From positions 1 to 10,165 of the forward strand of contig DAISJD010000113.1 in NCBI GenBank assembly GCA_036821645.1: a DNA stretch of 10,165 bases, in the 5' to 3' direction. Source of the stretch: DAISJD01 sp036821645 (GTDB lineage Bacteria; Pseudomonadota; Alphaproteobacteria; ATCC43930; CGMCC-115725). Positions 1 through 6,319 of this stretch are shown here, one piece after another; positions within the stretch are counted from its first letter, which is position 1, and each line of letters starts with the position of its first letter. A program made the position numbers and the translations under genes. The notes under the pieces are model-generated. The model did not search any database, was not told where the DNA came from, and was given only the letters and a program-made list of their open reading frames with translations.

Positions 1-116
1 GGGTGGGCTTGGGCCTGACCATCGCCCGCGACATCCTGCGCAGCCATGGCGGGGACCTAACCCTGGGACAATCGCCAAAAGGCGGGTTGCGCGCCAAACT
101 AACCTTGCCGCGCTGA
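1..116 (+). CDS. Sensor histidine kinase, C-terminal end (partial)
   Basis: Reading in the frame that starts at base 3 gives 37 residues and then a TGA stop at 114-116; the gene begins upstream of the window. The residues include VGLGLTIARDILRSHGG followed by a GGLRAKLTLP end. This is the G2 box and the last strand and helix of the HATPase_c ATP-binding domain, as found at the very end of two-component sensor kinases. The GGLRA ending is reminiscent of the EnvZ type, but that subfamily assignment is only an impression from this short stretch. The kinase would autophosphorylate on a histidine encoded upstream and pass the phosphate to a response regulator, neither of which is visible here. It converges on the phasin gene. 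Confidence 0.85.
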   Translation, partial: VGLGLTIARDILRSHGGDLTLGQSPKGGLRAKLTLPR

Positions 117-159
117 ACCGGATCGCGACCATCCGGTACCGGGTAACGTGCAATTTCAT

Positions 160-210
160 AAAAAAACCCATTCAACCGCGGTTCGATACAGCGATTGAAT
201 GGGCTTTATT
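160..210. terminator. Bidirectional rho-independent terminator between kinase and phasin genes
   Basis: CCCATTCAA (167-175) and TTGAATGGG (195-203) form a perfect 9-bp inverted repeat with a 19-nt loop. Read on the minus strand, the stem is followed at once by a run of seven T (166-160), the classic intrinsic terminator for the phasin transcript, whose stop codon lies 27 bp upstream of the stem. Read on the plus strand, the stem is followed by CTTTATT, a weaker T-rich tail that could end the kinase transcript. The site therefore probably serves both convergent genes, more strongly on the minus strand. Confidence 0.8.
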
Positions 211-229
211 CAGACGGTTTTCCGAACGA

Positions 230-664
230 TCAGTGGGTGCCCGGCTTCTTTACCAGATGGCGCACTTCGTCGATGCTTTCGCCGACGCGCTTGTTCAGCA
301 CATCGAACGCTTCGTTCTGGGCCTTAGTGACGAGTTCGGCCAATTCACGGGCATTGACGAGGGCGGTTTCCATGACCTTCTTGGCGGCGTCGGTCTGCAC
401 GGCAACCCGATCTTCCTGGGTCTTGCTGCTGATGAGGTCGCGCATCAGGCTTGAGGCTTCGTGGAAACCTTGGCGCACGATTTCGGCTTGACGACGCGCA
501 ACGGCCTGGAAGCCTTCGAGAGCCAGTTGATTGGCCTTGGTCAAGGCTTCGACATTCTTGCGCTGGGTTGAAACGACGACTTCCATATCGACGCCCGGCA
601 CTTTGAAGTCAGACATGAGCTTGGTGACGTCAAGATCCAAAAACGGGTTCGTGAGCTTCGTCAT
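230..664 (-). CDS. Phasin family protein
   Basis: The 144-residue product is small, Lys/Glu-rich and lacks cysteine, with no signal peptide or membrane segment. After an N-terminal NPFLDLDV stretch it carries DFKVPGVDMEVVVSTQRKN at about residues 19-37 and KANQLALEGFQAVARRQAEI at about 43-62, which resemble the conserved core of the phasin family. The rest reads as long amphipathic helices. Phasins coat polyhydroxyalkanoate granules in the cytoplasm and control their number and size. The ATG at 664-662 is preceded by AGGGA at a rather long 10-nt spacing. The gene lies 134 bp downstream of the TetR-type regulator on the same strand and probably has its own promoter. No PHA synthase is in the window, so a granule role is inferred from family alone. 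Confidence 0.88.
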   Translation of the reverse strand: MTKLTNPFLDLDVTKLMSDFKVPGVDMEVVVSTQRKNVEALTKANQLALEGFQAVARRQAEIVRQGFHEASSLMRDLISSKTQEDRVAVQTDAAKKVMETALVNARELAELVTKAQNEAFDVLNKRVGESIDEVRHLVKKPGTH

Positions 665-730
665 GATCAGGCATTCCCTATGGCTGTTGGGGTGCGGCCG
701 ATATTGTCCCGCCCCCTCTATTCAGGCTGC

Positions 731-759
731 AAGATCGCCGCACCATCGACAACAGTCAA
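731..759 (-). promoter_or_regulatory. Candidate promoter of the phasin gene
   Basis: On the minus strand TTGACT (759-754) matches five of six bases of the -35 consensus. Exactly 17 nt further lies GATCTT (736-731), a poor -10 match (three of six). It lies in the 134-bp gap between the TetR gene and the phasin, the largest gap in this leftward gene group. The good -35 and correct spacing favour it; the weak -10 keeps confidence low, and weak -10 elements often mean an activator or another sigma factor. Confidence 0.35.
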
Positions 760-767
760 GGGTAATT

Positions 768-778
768 TTGCATCGCAA
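768..778. promoter_or_regulatory. TTGC-N3-GCAA palindrome, possible PhaR-type operator
   Basis: TTGC ATC GCAA is a perfect 4-3-4 inverted repeat located 8 bp upstream of the candidate -35 box of the phasin gene. PhaR repressors of alphaproteobacteria such as Paracoccus and Rhodobacter are reported to bind CTGC-N3/4-GCAG sites in front of phasin genes. The inner TGC-N3-GCA agrees with that consensus and the outer base pair differs. Function is inferred from location and similarity. The TetR-type protein encoded next door is another possible ligand. Confidence 0.3.
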
Positions 779-798
779 TATAAGCAAAGTCTGATAAA

Positions 799-1434
799 TC
801 AGCTCTGCGTCGAGTCGCCGGCAAGACCCGAGCCGTCGGTTGCATGATCGATAGATTTTAATCGCAAGAGCGGTTCAAACTGACGCAGCGCCCGATCCAA
901 GGCCGCCATCGTCCGGGTTAAATCGTCGGTTTCATCTTTCAAGAAGGTCGACAGCGTCTTCACATAAACGAGACCAACCAGTTTTTGCCGCACGACTCCG
1001 GAAATGCCGCTTGACTGAATCCCGGCCGCATCCAGCATCAAAACAATCGTGCGCGGCAGATTGAACGATGCTGCAAGCCCATCGGCGTTGAGGCGGCGGA
1101 CATCCTGGGTCAAGCCCACGAGGCCCTGGCGATAGGGCCGCAAACAATCGAACCGCGCCATCATGATTTCGAACAGACGATCGCGCGGCCGATCCGCCGG
1201 ATCGGGACGGGTCGCCACCATGCGTTCATCGATGAGACGACCAAACCCGCACAAAAGGGCGGGTTTGGACGGAAACGCCCGGACAAGGGCGGATAGATCA
1301 AGCCCAGCCCGCAGGGCGATGTCGGACAAGCGCACCGCGTGCCACGGACGTTCTGCCGCCAAAGCCAAGGCCGCATCGATCAAGGCAACCCGAACGGCCG
1401 CCCCCTGATTTTCCGTCACCGATCCTGCATCCAT
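799..1434 (-). CDS. TetR/AcrR-family transcriptional regulator
   Basis: The 211-residue product has an N-terminal helix-turn-helix: a first helix near VALIDAALALAAE, then VRLSDIALRAGLDLSALVRAF at about residues 33-53, with the FPSKPALLCGF segment that typically closes a TetR DNA-binding domain. The remaining C-terminal portion is helical and divergent, as in most TetR ligand-binding domains, so no ligand can be predicted. The frame is open to a TTG overlapping the proC stop, but ATG at 1434-1432 is preferred because GGAGGG (1447-1442) lies 7 nt before it. It is 41 bp downstream of proC and 134 bp upstream of the phasin, so it may be co-transcribed with proC and may control itself or the phasin. 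A CoQ9-like reading was considered, since CoQ9 shares the TetR fold, but the canonical HTH favours a DNA-binding regulator. Confidence 0.82.
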   Translation of the reverse strand: MDAGSVTENQGAAVRVALIDAALALAAERPWHAVRLSDIALRAGLDLSALVRAFPSKPALLCGFGRLIDERMVATRPDPADRPRDRLFEIMMARFDCLRPYRQGLVGLTQDVRRLNADGLAASFNLPRTIVLMLDAAGIQSSGISGVVRQKLVGLVYVKTLSTFLKDETDDLTRTMAALDRALRQFEPLLRLKSIDHATDGSGLAGDSTQS

Positions 1435-1475
1435 TCTTTTTCCCTCCGCACCGGGCAACAGTCGGCGTTCGCGGA

Positions 1476-2285
1476 TCAACCGGCCAAAACCCGCCCGCGC
1501 GCCGCCGCCGCCGCGATAGCCGCCTCAAACAAGGGGGCCATCCCGCCATCACCCATCAACACCGCCAAGGCGGCCTCGGTGGTCCCCTTGGGACTCGTCA
1601 CATTCGCACGCAATTGGGCGACGGGCTCGGCACTCTGTCGGGCCAATTCCCCTGCCCCCGCAACAGTGGTCCGCGCCAGCGACAGGGCAAGATCGGGAGG
1701 CAATCCCGCCTTGATCCCGGCGGCAGCCATGACTTCGATCAACAAAAAGACATAAGCAGGCCCCCCGCCGGAGAGAGCCGTGACCGCATCCATCAAAGAC
1801 TCGTCGCCGATCCAATCGACCGTCCCCACCGCACCCAACAACCGGTCGCACCAATCTCGTTGCCCCTCGGTCGTACGATCGTTGGCAATCGCAACCGTGG
1901 CACCGCGCCCGATCGCGGCCGGCGTATTGGGCATGGCGCGCACGATCGCAGCGTCGGCCCCGAAGGCATCGGCAAACCAGGCGATCGTCTTACCCGCCGC
2001 CAAGGACACCATGACGGCACCCCCATCGGCAAAGCGCCGACAGAACGGCACGATATCGCCCATCACTTGAGGCTTCACCGCCAAGACCACGATATCCGGC
2101 CTGAAATCATCCGACAGACCATCGCCCGATTCGACGCGGGTCACCCGATCGTCCAAGTGGGCGATAGGCCCCGGTTCGACGACTGTAGCACCGGCAATGA
2201 GATCGGCTTCCAGCCAGCCCGTCAGCATGGCCCCGCCCATTTTTCCACAGCCGACCAGCAATAAGGACGGCAGGTCTCCCATCAT
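1476..2285 (-). CDS. proC: Pyrroline-5-carboxylate reductase
   Basis: ProC reduces 1-pyrroline-5-carboxylate to L-proline with NAD(P)H, the last step of proline synthesis, in the cytoplasm. The 269-residue product has the Rossmann glycine motif GCGKMGGAM (about residues 12-20), the AVKPQV strand, AMPNTPAAIGRG after the nucleotide domain, and the C-terminal signature with SGGGPAYVFLLIE and ANVTSPKGTTEAALAVL. Length fits the family. The frame is open to 2513, but the upstream extension overlaps the ybjN-like gene and is low-complexity Arg-rich. ATG at 2285 overlaps the ybjN stop as ATGA and has GGGAG just upstream; a second in-frame ATG at 2282 is an equally good start. The overlap indicates translational coupling. 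Confidence 0.96.
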   Translation of the reverse strand: MMGDLPSLLLVGCGKMGGAMLTGWLEADLIAGATVVEPGPIAHLDDRVTRVESGDGLSDDFRPDIVVLAVKPQVMGDIVPFCRRFADGGAVMVSLAAGKTIAWFADAFGADAAIVRAMPNTPAAIGRGATVAIANDRTTEGQRDWCDRLLGAVGTVDWIGDESLMDAVTALSGGGPAYVFLLIEVMAAAGIKAGLPPDLALSLARTTVAGAGELARQSAEPVAQLRANVTSPKGTTEAALAVLMGDGGMAPLFEAAIAAAAARGRVLAG

Positions 2286-2785
2286 GCCTCTCCCATCGGT
2301 TCGATCATCGCCGCTATTACGGCTTCTTCGGGGGTCTTGCCCCCCCAGATCACCAATTGAAAAGCCGGATAAAACCGCTCGCATTCGCTCACTGCGATAT
2401 CGACCAGATCTTCGACCTGCTCGACCGAGGCGCCGAAGGCCCCGCGCAGCAAACTGGCCTGACGAAACATCGGCAAACCCGATTCCGAGCAAACGTCGAA
2501 ATGACCGAGCCACAATTTTTCATTGACGATGGCCAGCAACTCATAAACCGCAACCCGCCGCGCCTTCGGCACCTTCATATCGAAGCTGCACGAAAAATGC
2601 AGGGCCGACACTTCTTCCTGCCAGACGAACAACAATCGGTAATCGCACCAGCGCCCGGACACTTCGACGACCATTTCCTCGTCGCTGGTCCGATCATGGG
2701 CCCATTCGTTGGCCAGAACCAGTTCTTCGACGATATCGATCGGATTGCCGGTTGGTAGACTAGATTCGGTGGAAAGCGCGGTCAT
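2282..2785 (-). CDS. YbjN domain-containing protein
   Basis: The 167-residue acidic cytoplasmic product has no signal peptide or membrane segment. It resembles the YbjN family found beside proC in many alphaproteobacteria, whose fold is like that of type III secretion chaperones. Visible features are WCDYRLLFVWQEEVSALHFS at about residues 46-65, the FDMKVP stretch, and ELLAIVNEKLWLGHFDV, followed by a C-terminal FYPAFQLVIWGG segment. The biochemical role of the family is not settled; in enterobacteria it is associated with stress and motility phenotypes. The start ATG at 2785 has AAGGGGGGG ahead of it. It is 58 bp downstream of the UbiK-like gene and overlaps proC by 4 bp, so it is almost certainly in the same operon. 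Confidence 0.8.
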   Translation of the reverse strand: MTALSTESSLPTGNPIDIVEELVLANEWAHDRTSDEEMVVEVSGRWCDYRLLFVWQEEVSALHFSCSFDMKVPKARRVAVYELLAIVNEKLWLGHFDVCSESGLPMFRQASLLRGAFGASVEQVEDLVDIAVSECERFYPAFQLVIWGGKTPEEAVIAAMIEPMGEA

Positions 2786-2843
2786 AGCTGCCCCCCCTTA
2801 CTGAAACAAACGACCACAGGTATGGGCCTCGCTGCGTAATATA

Positions 2844-3113
2844 TCACAAATCGGACGGGTTTGTCCGCACGGCCAACGCCGCCTCCAACGCCGCAATCCG
2901 GATCTCCAACGCCGCCTGCTCGGCCCGTGCCTTGGCGGCCATCGCCTGCACCACGGCGAATTCCTCGCGGGAGACGAGATCCATACGAGACAGGATTTTT
3001 TCAAGCTGCTCGCGCACGCGCATCTCGACCTCTTCCCGCACGCCCGACAGGGCGGAAAACGCGCCATTGGCAACGCGGGTCAGATCGTCGAACAGGCGAT
3101 TGTCTGATTGCAT
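2844..3113 (-). CDS. BMFP/UbiK-family accessory protein
   Basis: The 89-residue product begins with NRLFDDLTRVANGAFSALSG, then a charged helix REEVEMRVREQLEKILSRMD, then LVSREEFAVVQAMAAKARAE leading into a C-terminal heptad-rich coiled coil of about 30 residues (the Ala/Leu/Glu-rich end). This is the layout of the BMFP (YqiC) family, in which the C-terminal coiled coil trimerises and the N-terminal helix associates with membranes. The E. coli member UbiK helps aerobic ubiquinone synthesis through UbiJ; whether that holds here is inference, as no ubi gene is in the window. ATG at 3113 has GAGGGGG 5 nt upstream. It is the first gene of the leftward group and diverges from hldD. Confidence 0.82.
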   Translation of the reverse strand: MQSDNRLFDDLTRVANGAFSALSGVREEVEMRVREQLEKILSRMDLVSREEFAVVQAMAAKARAEQAALEIRIAALEAALAVRTNPSDL

Positions 3114-3395
3114 GCTTGCCCCCTCAACAGTGACGATATCCGACGGACGGCAGGAGCGCCGTCGCCTTCAGCATAGAACAGATGGGCATAAGATGGAATC
3201 ACGACCATCACCCTTAGTCCCTAGCACAGGGTGAAACGGTGATAAATGGTTTTAGCGTCACGCCTGCCCCGCAGGATCGGCGGCCGTGTGGGAAGGCGTT
3301 TCGACGATCGGCCGCCCATGCACCGGCGCGCTTGCGGCAAGGGGGCCGGGGGGCCTATAAGTCCGGGTGCCACTCACAGGATCGAGGATGACCCT
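3114..3395. promoter_or_regulatory. Divergent intergenic region between UbiK-like gene and hldD
   Basis: This 282-bp gap must hold promoters for both the leftward and the rightward gene groups. It contains three dyads: ATCACC/GGTGAT (3207-3212, 3238-3243) overlapping CACCCT/AGGGTG (3209-3214, 3228-3233); CCTGC-CCC-GCAGG (3263-3275); and an 8-bp perfect repeat GGCGGCCG/CGGCCGCC (3279-3286, 3309-3316). A rightward promoter candidate sits at 3332-3361. I found no convincing leftward promoter. An in-frame upward extension of hldD from ATG 3246 exists but is not gene-like. Confidence 0.55.
3332..3361 (+). promoter_or_regulatory. hldD: Candidate sigma-70-like promoter of hldD
   Basis: TTGCGG (3332-3337), an 18-nt spacer and TATAAG (3356-3361) resemble -35 and -10 boxes; the -10 matches five of six bases. 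Transcription would start near 3368 and give a short leader of about 28 nt containing the GAGG at 3384-3387 used for hldD. This placement would exclude the upstream ATG at 3246 from the coding sequence. Confidence 0.4.
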
Positions 3396-4382
3396 ATGAT
3401 CGTTATCACCGGCGGTGCCGGGTTTATCGGATCGGCCATCGTCGCCCGCCTGGACGCGCGCGGCACGGATGGGCTCGCCATCGTCGATCGCCTCGGACGG
3501 GACGATAAATGGCGCAATTTACAAAAACGCGATCTTTTGGCGATCATCGCCCCGGAAGATCTGTTCGCGTATCTGGAAACGCATCGCAGCATGATCGGTG
3601 CCGTCATTCACATGGGCGCGATCTCCAGCACGACCGAAACCGACGTCGATCTCGTCATCCGCACCAACCTTACCCTGTCGCAAGACCTCTGGCGCTGGTG
3701 CGCCGATCATCGCGTACGCTTCATCTACGCCTCTTCGGCCGCAACCTACGGTGACGGGGCCCAAGGGTTCAGCGACGAACAAACCAGCCTGCATTTGGCG
3801 CGCCTGCGCCCGCTCAACCCTTATGGCTGGTCGAAACATCTTTTCGATCGCTGGGCCGTTCGCCAAGCCGAACGCGGCTATCCCTGCCCGCCGCAATGGG
3901 TCGGCTTGAAATTCTTCAACGTCTACGGCCCGAACGAATATCACAAAGCCGGTCAGCAAAGTGTGGTGGCCCATCTCTATCGCCAGATCGCGGCGGGGCA
4001 ATCGGCGCAGCTTTTCAAATCGTACCATCCCGATTATGCCGACGGCGGCCAGGTGCGCGATTTCCTGTGGGTCGGCGATCTCGTCCAAACCGTCATGTGG
4101 TTCGTCGATCATCCCGAACATTCCGGCCTCTTCAATCTCGGCACCGGTCGTGCGCGCAGTTTTCTCGATCTCGCCCACGCCGTCTTCGATGCCTTGGGAC
4201 GCCCGCCCGACATTCGGTTCATCGATATGCCTGAAACGCTGCGGCCGAAATATCAATATTTCACCGAGGCTGACACCCATCGGTTGACGGCCATCGGGGC
4301 ACCCCTGCCCACGACCAGTCTCGAAGACGGCGTGCGCTCCTATGTCCTCGATTTTCTGACCGCCGACGACCCCTATCTATGA
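3396..4382 (+). CDS. hldD: ADP-glyceromanno-heptose 6-epimerase
   Basis: HldD epimerises ADP-D-glycero-D-manno-heptose to the L-glycero form, the heptose donor for the inner core of lipopolysaccharide, in the cytoplasm. The 328-residue product is an extended short-chain dehydrogenase: NADP-binding GGAGFIGS at residues 6-13, YASSAATYG at 111-119 and catalytic YGWSK with Tyr143 and Lys147. The family-specific FFNVYGPNEYHKAGQQSV stretch at 173-190 includes Lys184, the counterpart of the second base in the E. coli enzyme. FNLGTGRARSF and PKYQYFTEAD near the end are also hallmarks of HldD. ATG at 3396 has GAGG 8 nt upstream. The frame extends to 3246, but those 50 Arg/Gly-rich residues precede the Rossmann strand and match nothing in the family. 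It is the first gene of the rightward run, 7 bp before lgt. Confidence 0.95.
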   Translation: MIVITGGAGFIGSAIVARLDARGTDGLAIVDRLGRDDKWRNLQKRDLLAIIAPEDLFAYLETHRSMIGAVIHMGAISSTTETDVDLVIRTNLTLSQDLWRWCADHRVRFIYASSAATYGDGAQGFSDEQTSLHLARLRPLNPYGWSKHLFDRWAVRQAERGYPCPPQWVGLKFFNVYGPNEYHKAGQQSVVAHLYRQIAAGQSAQLFKSYHPDYADGGQVRDFLWVGDLVQTVMWFVDHPEHSGLFNLGTGRARSFLDLAHAVFDALGRPPDIRFIDMPETLRPKYQYFTEADTHRLTAIGAPLPTTSLEDGVRSYVLDFLTADDPYL

Positions 4383-4389
4383 GCGCCCC

Positions 4390-5220
4390 ATGATGCTGCT
4401 TGCCATTCCTTTTCCCCAATTCGATCCGGTCGCCTTTTCCATCGGGGTCATAGACATCAGATGGTATGCGCTCGCCTATATTACGGCCATGATCATCGGC
4501 TGGCGGTACTGCTTGGCCTTATCGGCTCATCCGCCCCACCATATCGCCCGTCAGCATATCGACGATTTCCTGGTCTGGGCGACCTTGGGCGTCGTCTTGG
4601 GCGGGCGGCTTGGCTACGTTCTGTTTTACAAACCCGGCTATTATTTCAGCCATCCCCTTGAAATTCCCGCCATGTGGACGGGGGGCATGTCGTTCCATGG
4701 CGGTTGCATCGGGGTCATCCTCGCCCTGTGGCTGTTTACGCGCGAACGCAAGATTTCGATCTTGGCACTGGCCGATATTGTTGCCTGCGCCGTGCCGATC
4801 GGCTTGTTTTTCGGGCGGATCGCCAATTTCGTCAACGGCGAACTCTATGGCCGTGTCGCACCGGCCGATTTCGCCTGGGGCATGATCTTTCCGAGCGGCG
4901 GCCCACTCCCGCGCTATCCAAGCCAACTCTTTCAGGCGAGCCTCGAAGGACTGGCCCTCTTTGCCGTCGTGACCATCGCCAATCTTGCCGGGGCCCGGCA
5001 GAAACCCGGCACCGTCACCGGATATTTTCTGATCGGCTACGCCTTTGCCCGCATTATCGGCGAAGTATTTCGGGAACCGGACAGTTTCCTCGGATTCGTT
5101 CTCGAGGGCACCTTGGGCAATTGGCTGACCATGGGACAGTTGTTGTCGACCCCGATGATCGCAGGCGGCCTCTATCTCATCCTCCGCGCAAAACGCACCC
5201 CCGTCTCGGCTGAGGCATAA
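4390..5220 (+). CDS. lgt: Prolipoprotein diacylglyceryl transferase
   Basis: Lgt moves diacylglycerol from phosphatidylglycerol to the lipobox cysteine of preprolipoproteins in the inner membrane, the first step of lipoprotein maturation. The 276-residue product has multiple hydrophobic segments and the family residues: HGG with His103, GRIANFVNGELYGR with Arg143, Asn146 and Asn149, RIIGEVFREPD with Arg221 and Glu225, then MGQLLSTPMI. His103 and Arg143 have the same numbering as the essential residues of E. coli Lgt. ATG at 4390 is followed by a second ATG at 4393, and no clear Shine-Dalgarno is seen, so translation may be coupled to hldD, which ends 7 bp upstream. The lipoprotein encoded at 7147 would be a substrate. 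Confidence 0.97.
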   Translation: MMLLAIPFPQFDPVAFSIGVIDIRWYALAYITAMIIGWRYCLALSAHPPHHIARQHIDDFLVWATLGVVLGGRLGYVLFYKPGYYFSHPLEIPAMWTGGMSFHGGCIGVILALWLFTRERKISILALADIVACAVPIGLFFGRIANFVNGELYGRVAPADFAWGMIFPSGGPLPRYPSQLFQASLEGLALFAVVTIANLAGARQKPGTVTGYFLIGYAFARIIGEVFREPDSFLGFVLEGTLGNWLTMGQLLSTPMIAGGLYLILRAKRTPVSAEA

Positions 5221-5229
5221 AGCGGACCC

Positions 5230-6306
5230 ATGGGCACGGCACCGCTTACCGCCCTCATCACGGCTGAGATACAGGAATCCGGCCCAATGCCTGTCAGCCG
5301 GTTCATGGCCTTGGCCTTGGGTCACCCGATCCATGGCTATTACCCGACGCGCGATCCGTTGGGCATGCGGGGCGATTTTACCACCGCCCCTGAAATCAGT
5401 CCTTTCTTCGGCGAAATCATCGGCCTCTGGCTGGTTGATCGATGGCTTACCATGGGCCAACCCGACCCGACGCATCTCATCGAACTCGGCCCCGGTCGCG
5501 GCACGTTGATGCGCGACATCCTGCGGGCGGCCCGGGTCGTCCCCCGTTTTGCCGATGTCGTTCAGGTGCATTTCGTTGAAACTTCCCCGATCTTGCGGGC
5601 CGCCCAACGGGATCGATGCACCGCCCATCATCCCGCAATCCCGGTATCCTGGCATGACGGGCTGGCCACGATCCCGCCGGGACCGAGCCTGATCGTCGCC
5701 AACGAATTTTTCGATGCGCTGCCGATCGAACAATGGGTATTTTGCGACGGTATTTGGCACGAACGGCGCGTGGCCCTTGCCCCAGATGGCGGCTTTTGCT
5801 TTGTCCTCGGGGCCCCCGGCACACCCGCGACACGGCCGCTCGCCAATCTTGCCGACGGGGCCCTGTTCGAGACTTGCGAGGCGGCAATCGCGATCGGCAC
5901 GGCCCTCGGCCGCCGGTTGCGGCAGGCTATGGGGGCCGCCCTGCTCATCGATTACGGACATGGGGTTTCGGCCTGCGGCGACACGGTGCAGGCCGTCCGC
6001 GGTCATCGCCCCGCGTCGATCCTAAGCGATCCGGGCACAGCCGATCTCACGGCCCATGTCGATTTCATGGCCCTGGCCTCAGCCCTTGCTGCGGGTGGTG
6101 CACAATGCGCCCCCCTCGTGACCCAGGGGGACTTTCTCACACGCCATGGAATCGCGATCCGAGCAGCCCAGGTACTGGACCGCAAATCAGAAACCGAGGC
6201 GGCCTCACTTGCCGCCGGAATGAGACGGCTCATCGCCCCCGATGCCATGGGACGCCTCTTCAAAGTGCTGGTTGCAACCACGCCGGAGCCGACACCCACC
6301 GCCTAA
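5230..6306 (+). CDS. MidA/NDUFAF7-family SAM-dependent methyltransferase
   Basis: The 358-residue product has the marks of the family formerly called DUF185: ALGHPIHGYYPTRDPLG at about 29-45, GDFTTAPEISPFFGE at 48-62, the SAM-binding ELGPGRGTLM at 85-94, NEFFDALPIEQW at 158-169, LLIDYGHG at 238-245 and DLTAHVDF at 272-279. The mitochondrial relative NDUFAF7/MidA dimethylates an arginine of the complex I subunit NDUFS2 during assembly. Whether the bacterial protein acts on the homologous NADH dehydrogenase subunit is not established. ATG at 5230 lies 9 bp after the lgt stop with only a weak purine stretch before it, suggesting coupling. It is followed by pgeF after 13 bp. The lgt-midA-pgeF order recurs in alphaproteobacteria. 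Confidence 0.92.
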   Translation: MGTAPLTALITAEIQESGPMPVSRFMALALGHPIHGYYPTRDPLGMRGDFTTAPEISPFFGEIIGLWLVDRWLTMGQPDPTHLIELGPGRGTLMRDILRAARVVPRFADVVQVHFVETSPILRAAQRDRCTAHHPAIPVSWHDGLATIPPGPSLIVANEFFDALPIEQWVFCDGIWHERRVALAPDGGFCFVLGAPGTPATRPLANLADGALFETCEAAIAIGTALGRRLRQAMGAALLIDYGHGVSACGDTVQAVRGHRPASILSDPGTADLTAHVDFMALASALAAGGAQCAPLVTQGDFLTRHGIAIRAAQVLDRKSETEAASLAAGMRRLIAPDAMGRLFKVLVATTPEPTPTA

Positions 6307-6319
6307 CGGAGTCCGTCCC

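Noticed and set aside
799..1434. Reading the TetR-type protein as CoQ9 because a UbiK-like gene is nearby
   Set aside because: CoQ9 shares the TetR fold, but the HTH here is canonical and the characteristic CoQ9 lipid-binding C-terminal pattern could not be seen.
3246..3395. An N-terminal extension of hldD from ATG 3246
   Set aside because: The 50 added residues are Arg/Gly/Pro-rich, precede the Rossmann fold start, cross the candidate promoter and are not seen in HldD proteins.
3519..4280. A 253-codon open frame on the minus strand opposite hldD
   Set aside because: Lies wholly inside hldD on the other strand and shows no recognisable motif or start signal.
4519..6006. A 495-codon open frame on the minus strand across lgt and the methyltransferase gene
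   Set aside because: It is antisense to two clearly identified genes, its translation is rich in Gly/Arg/Asp/His without any domain pattern, and long antisense frames are expected in GC-rich DNA with this codon bias.
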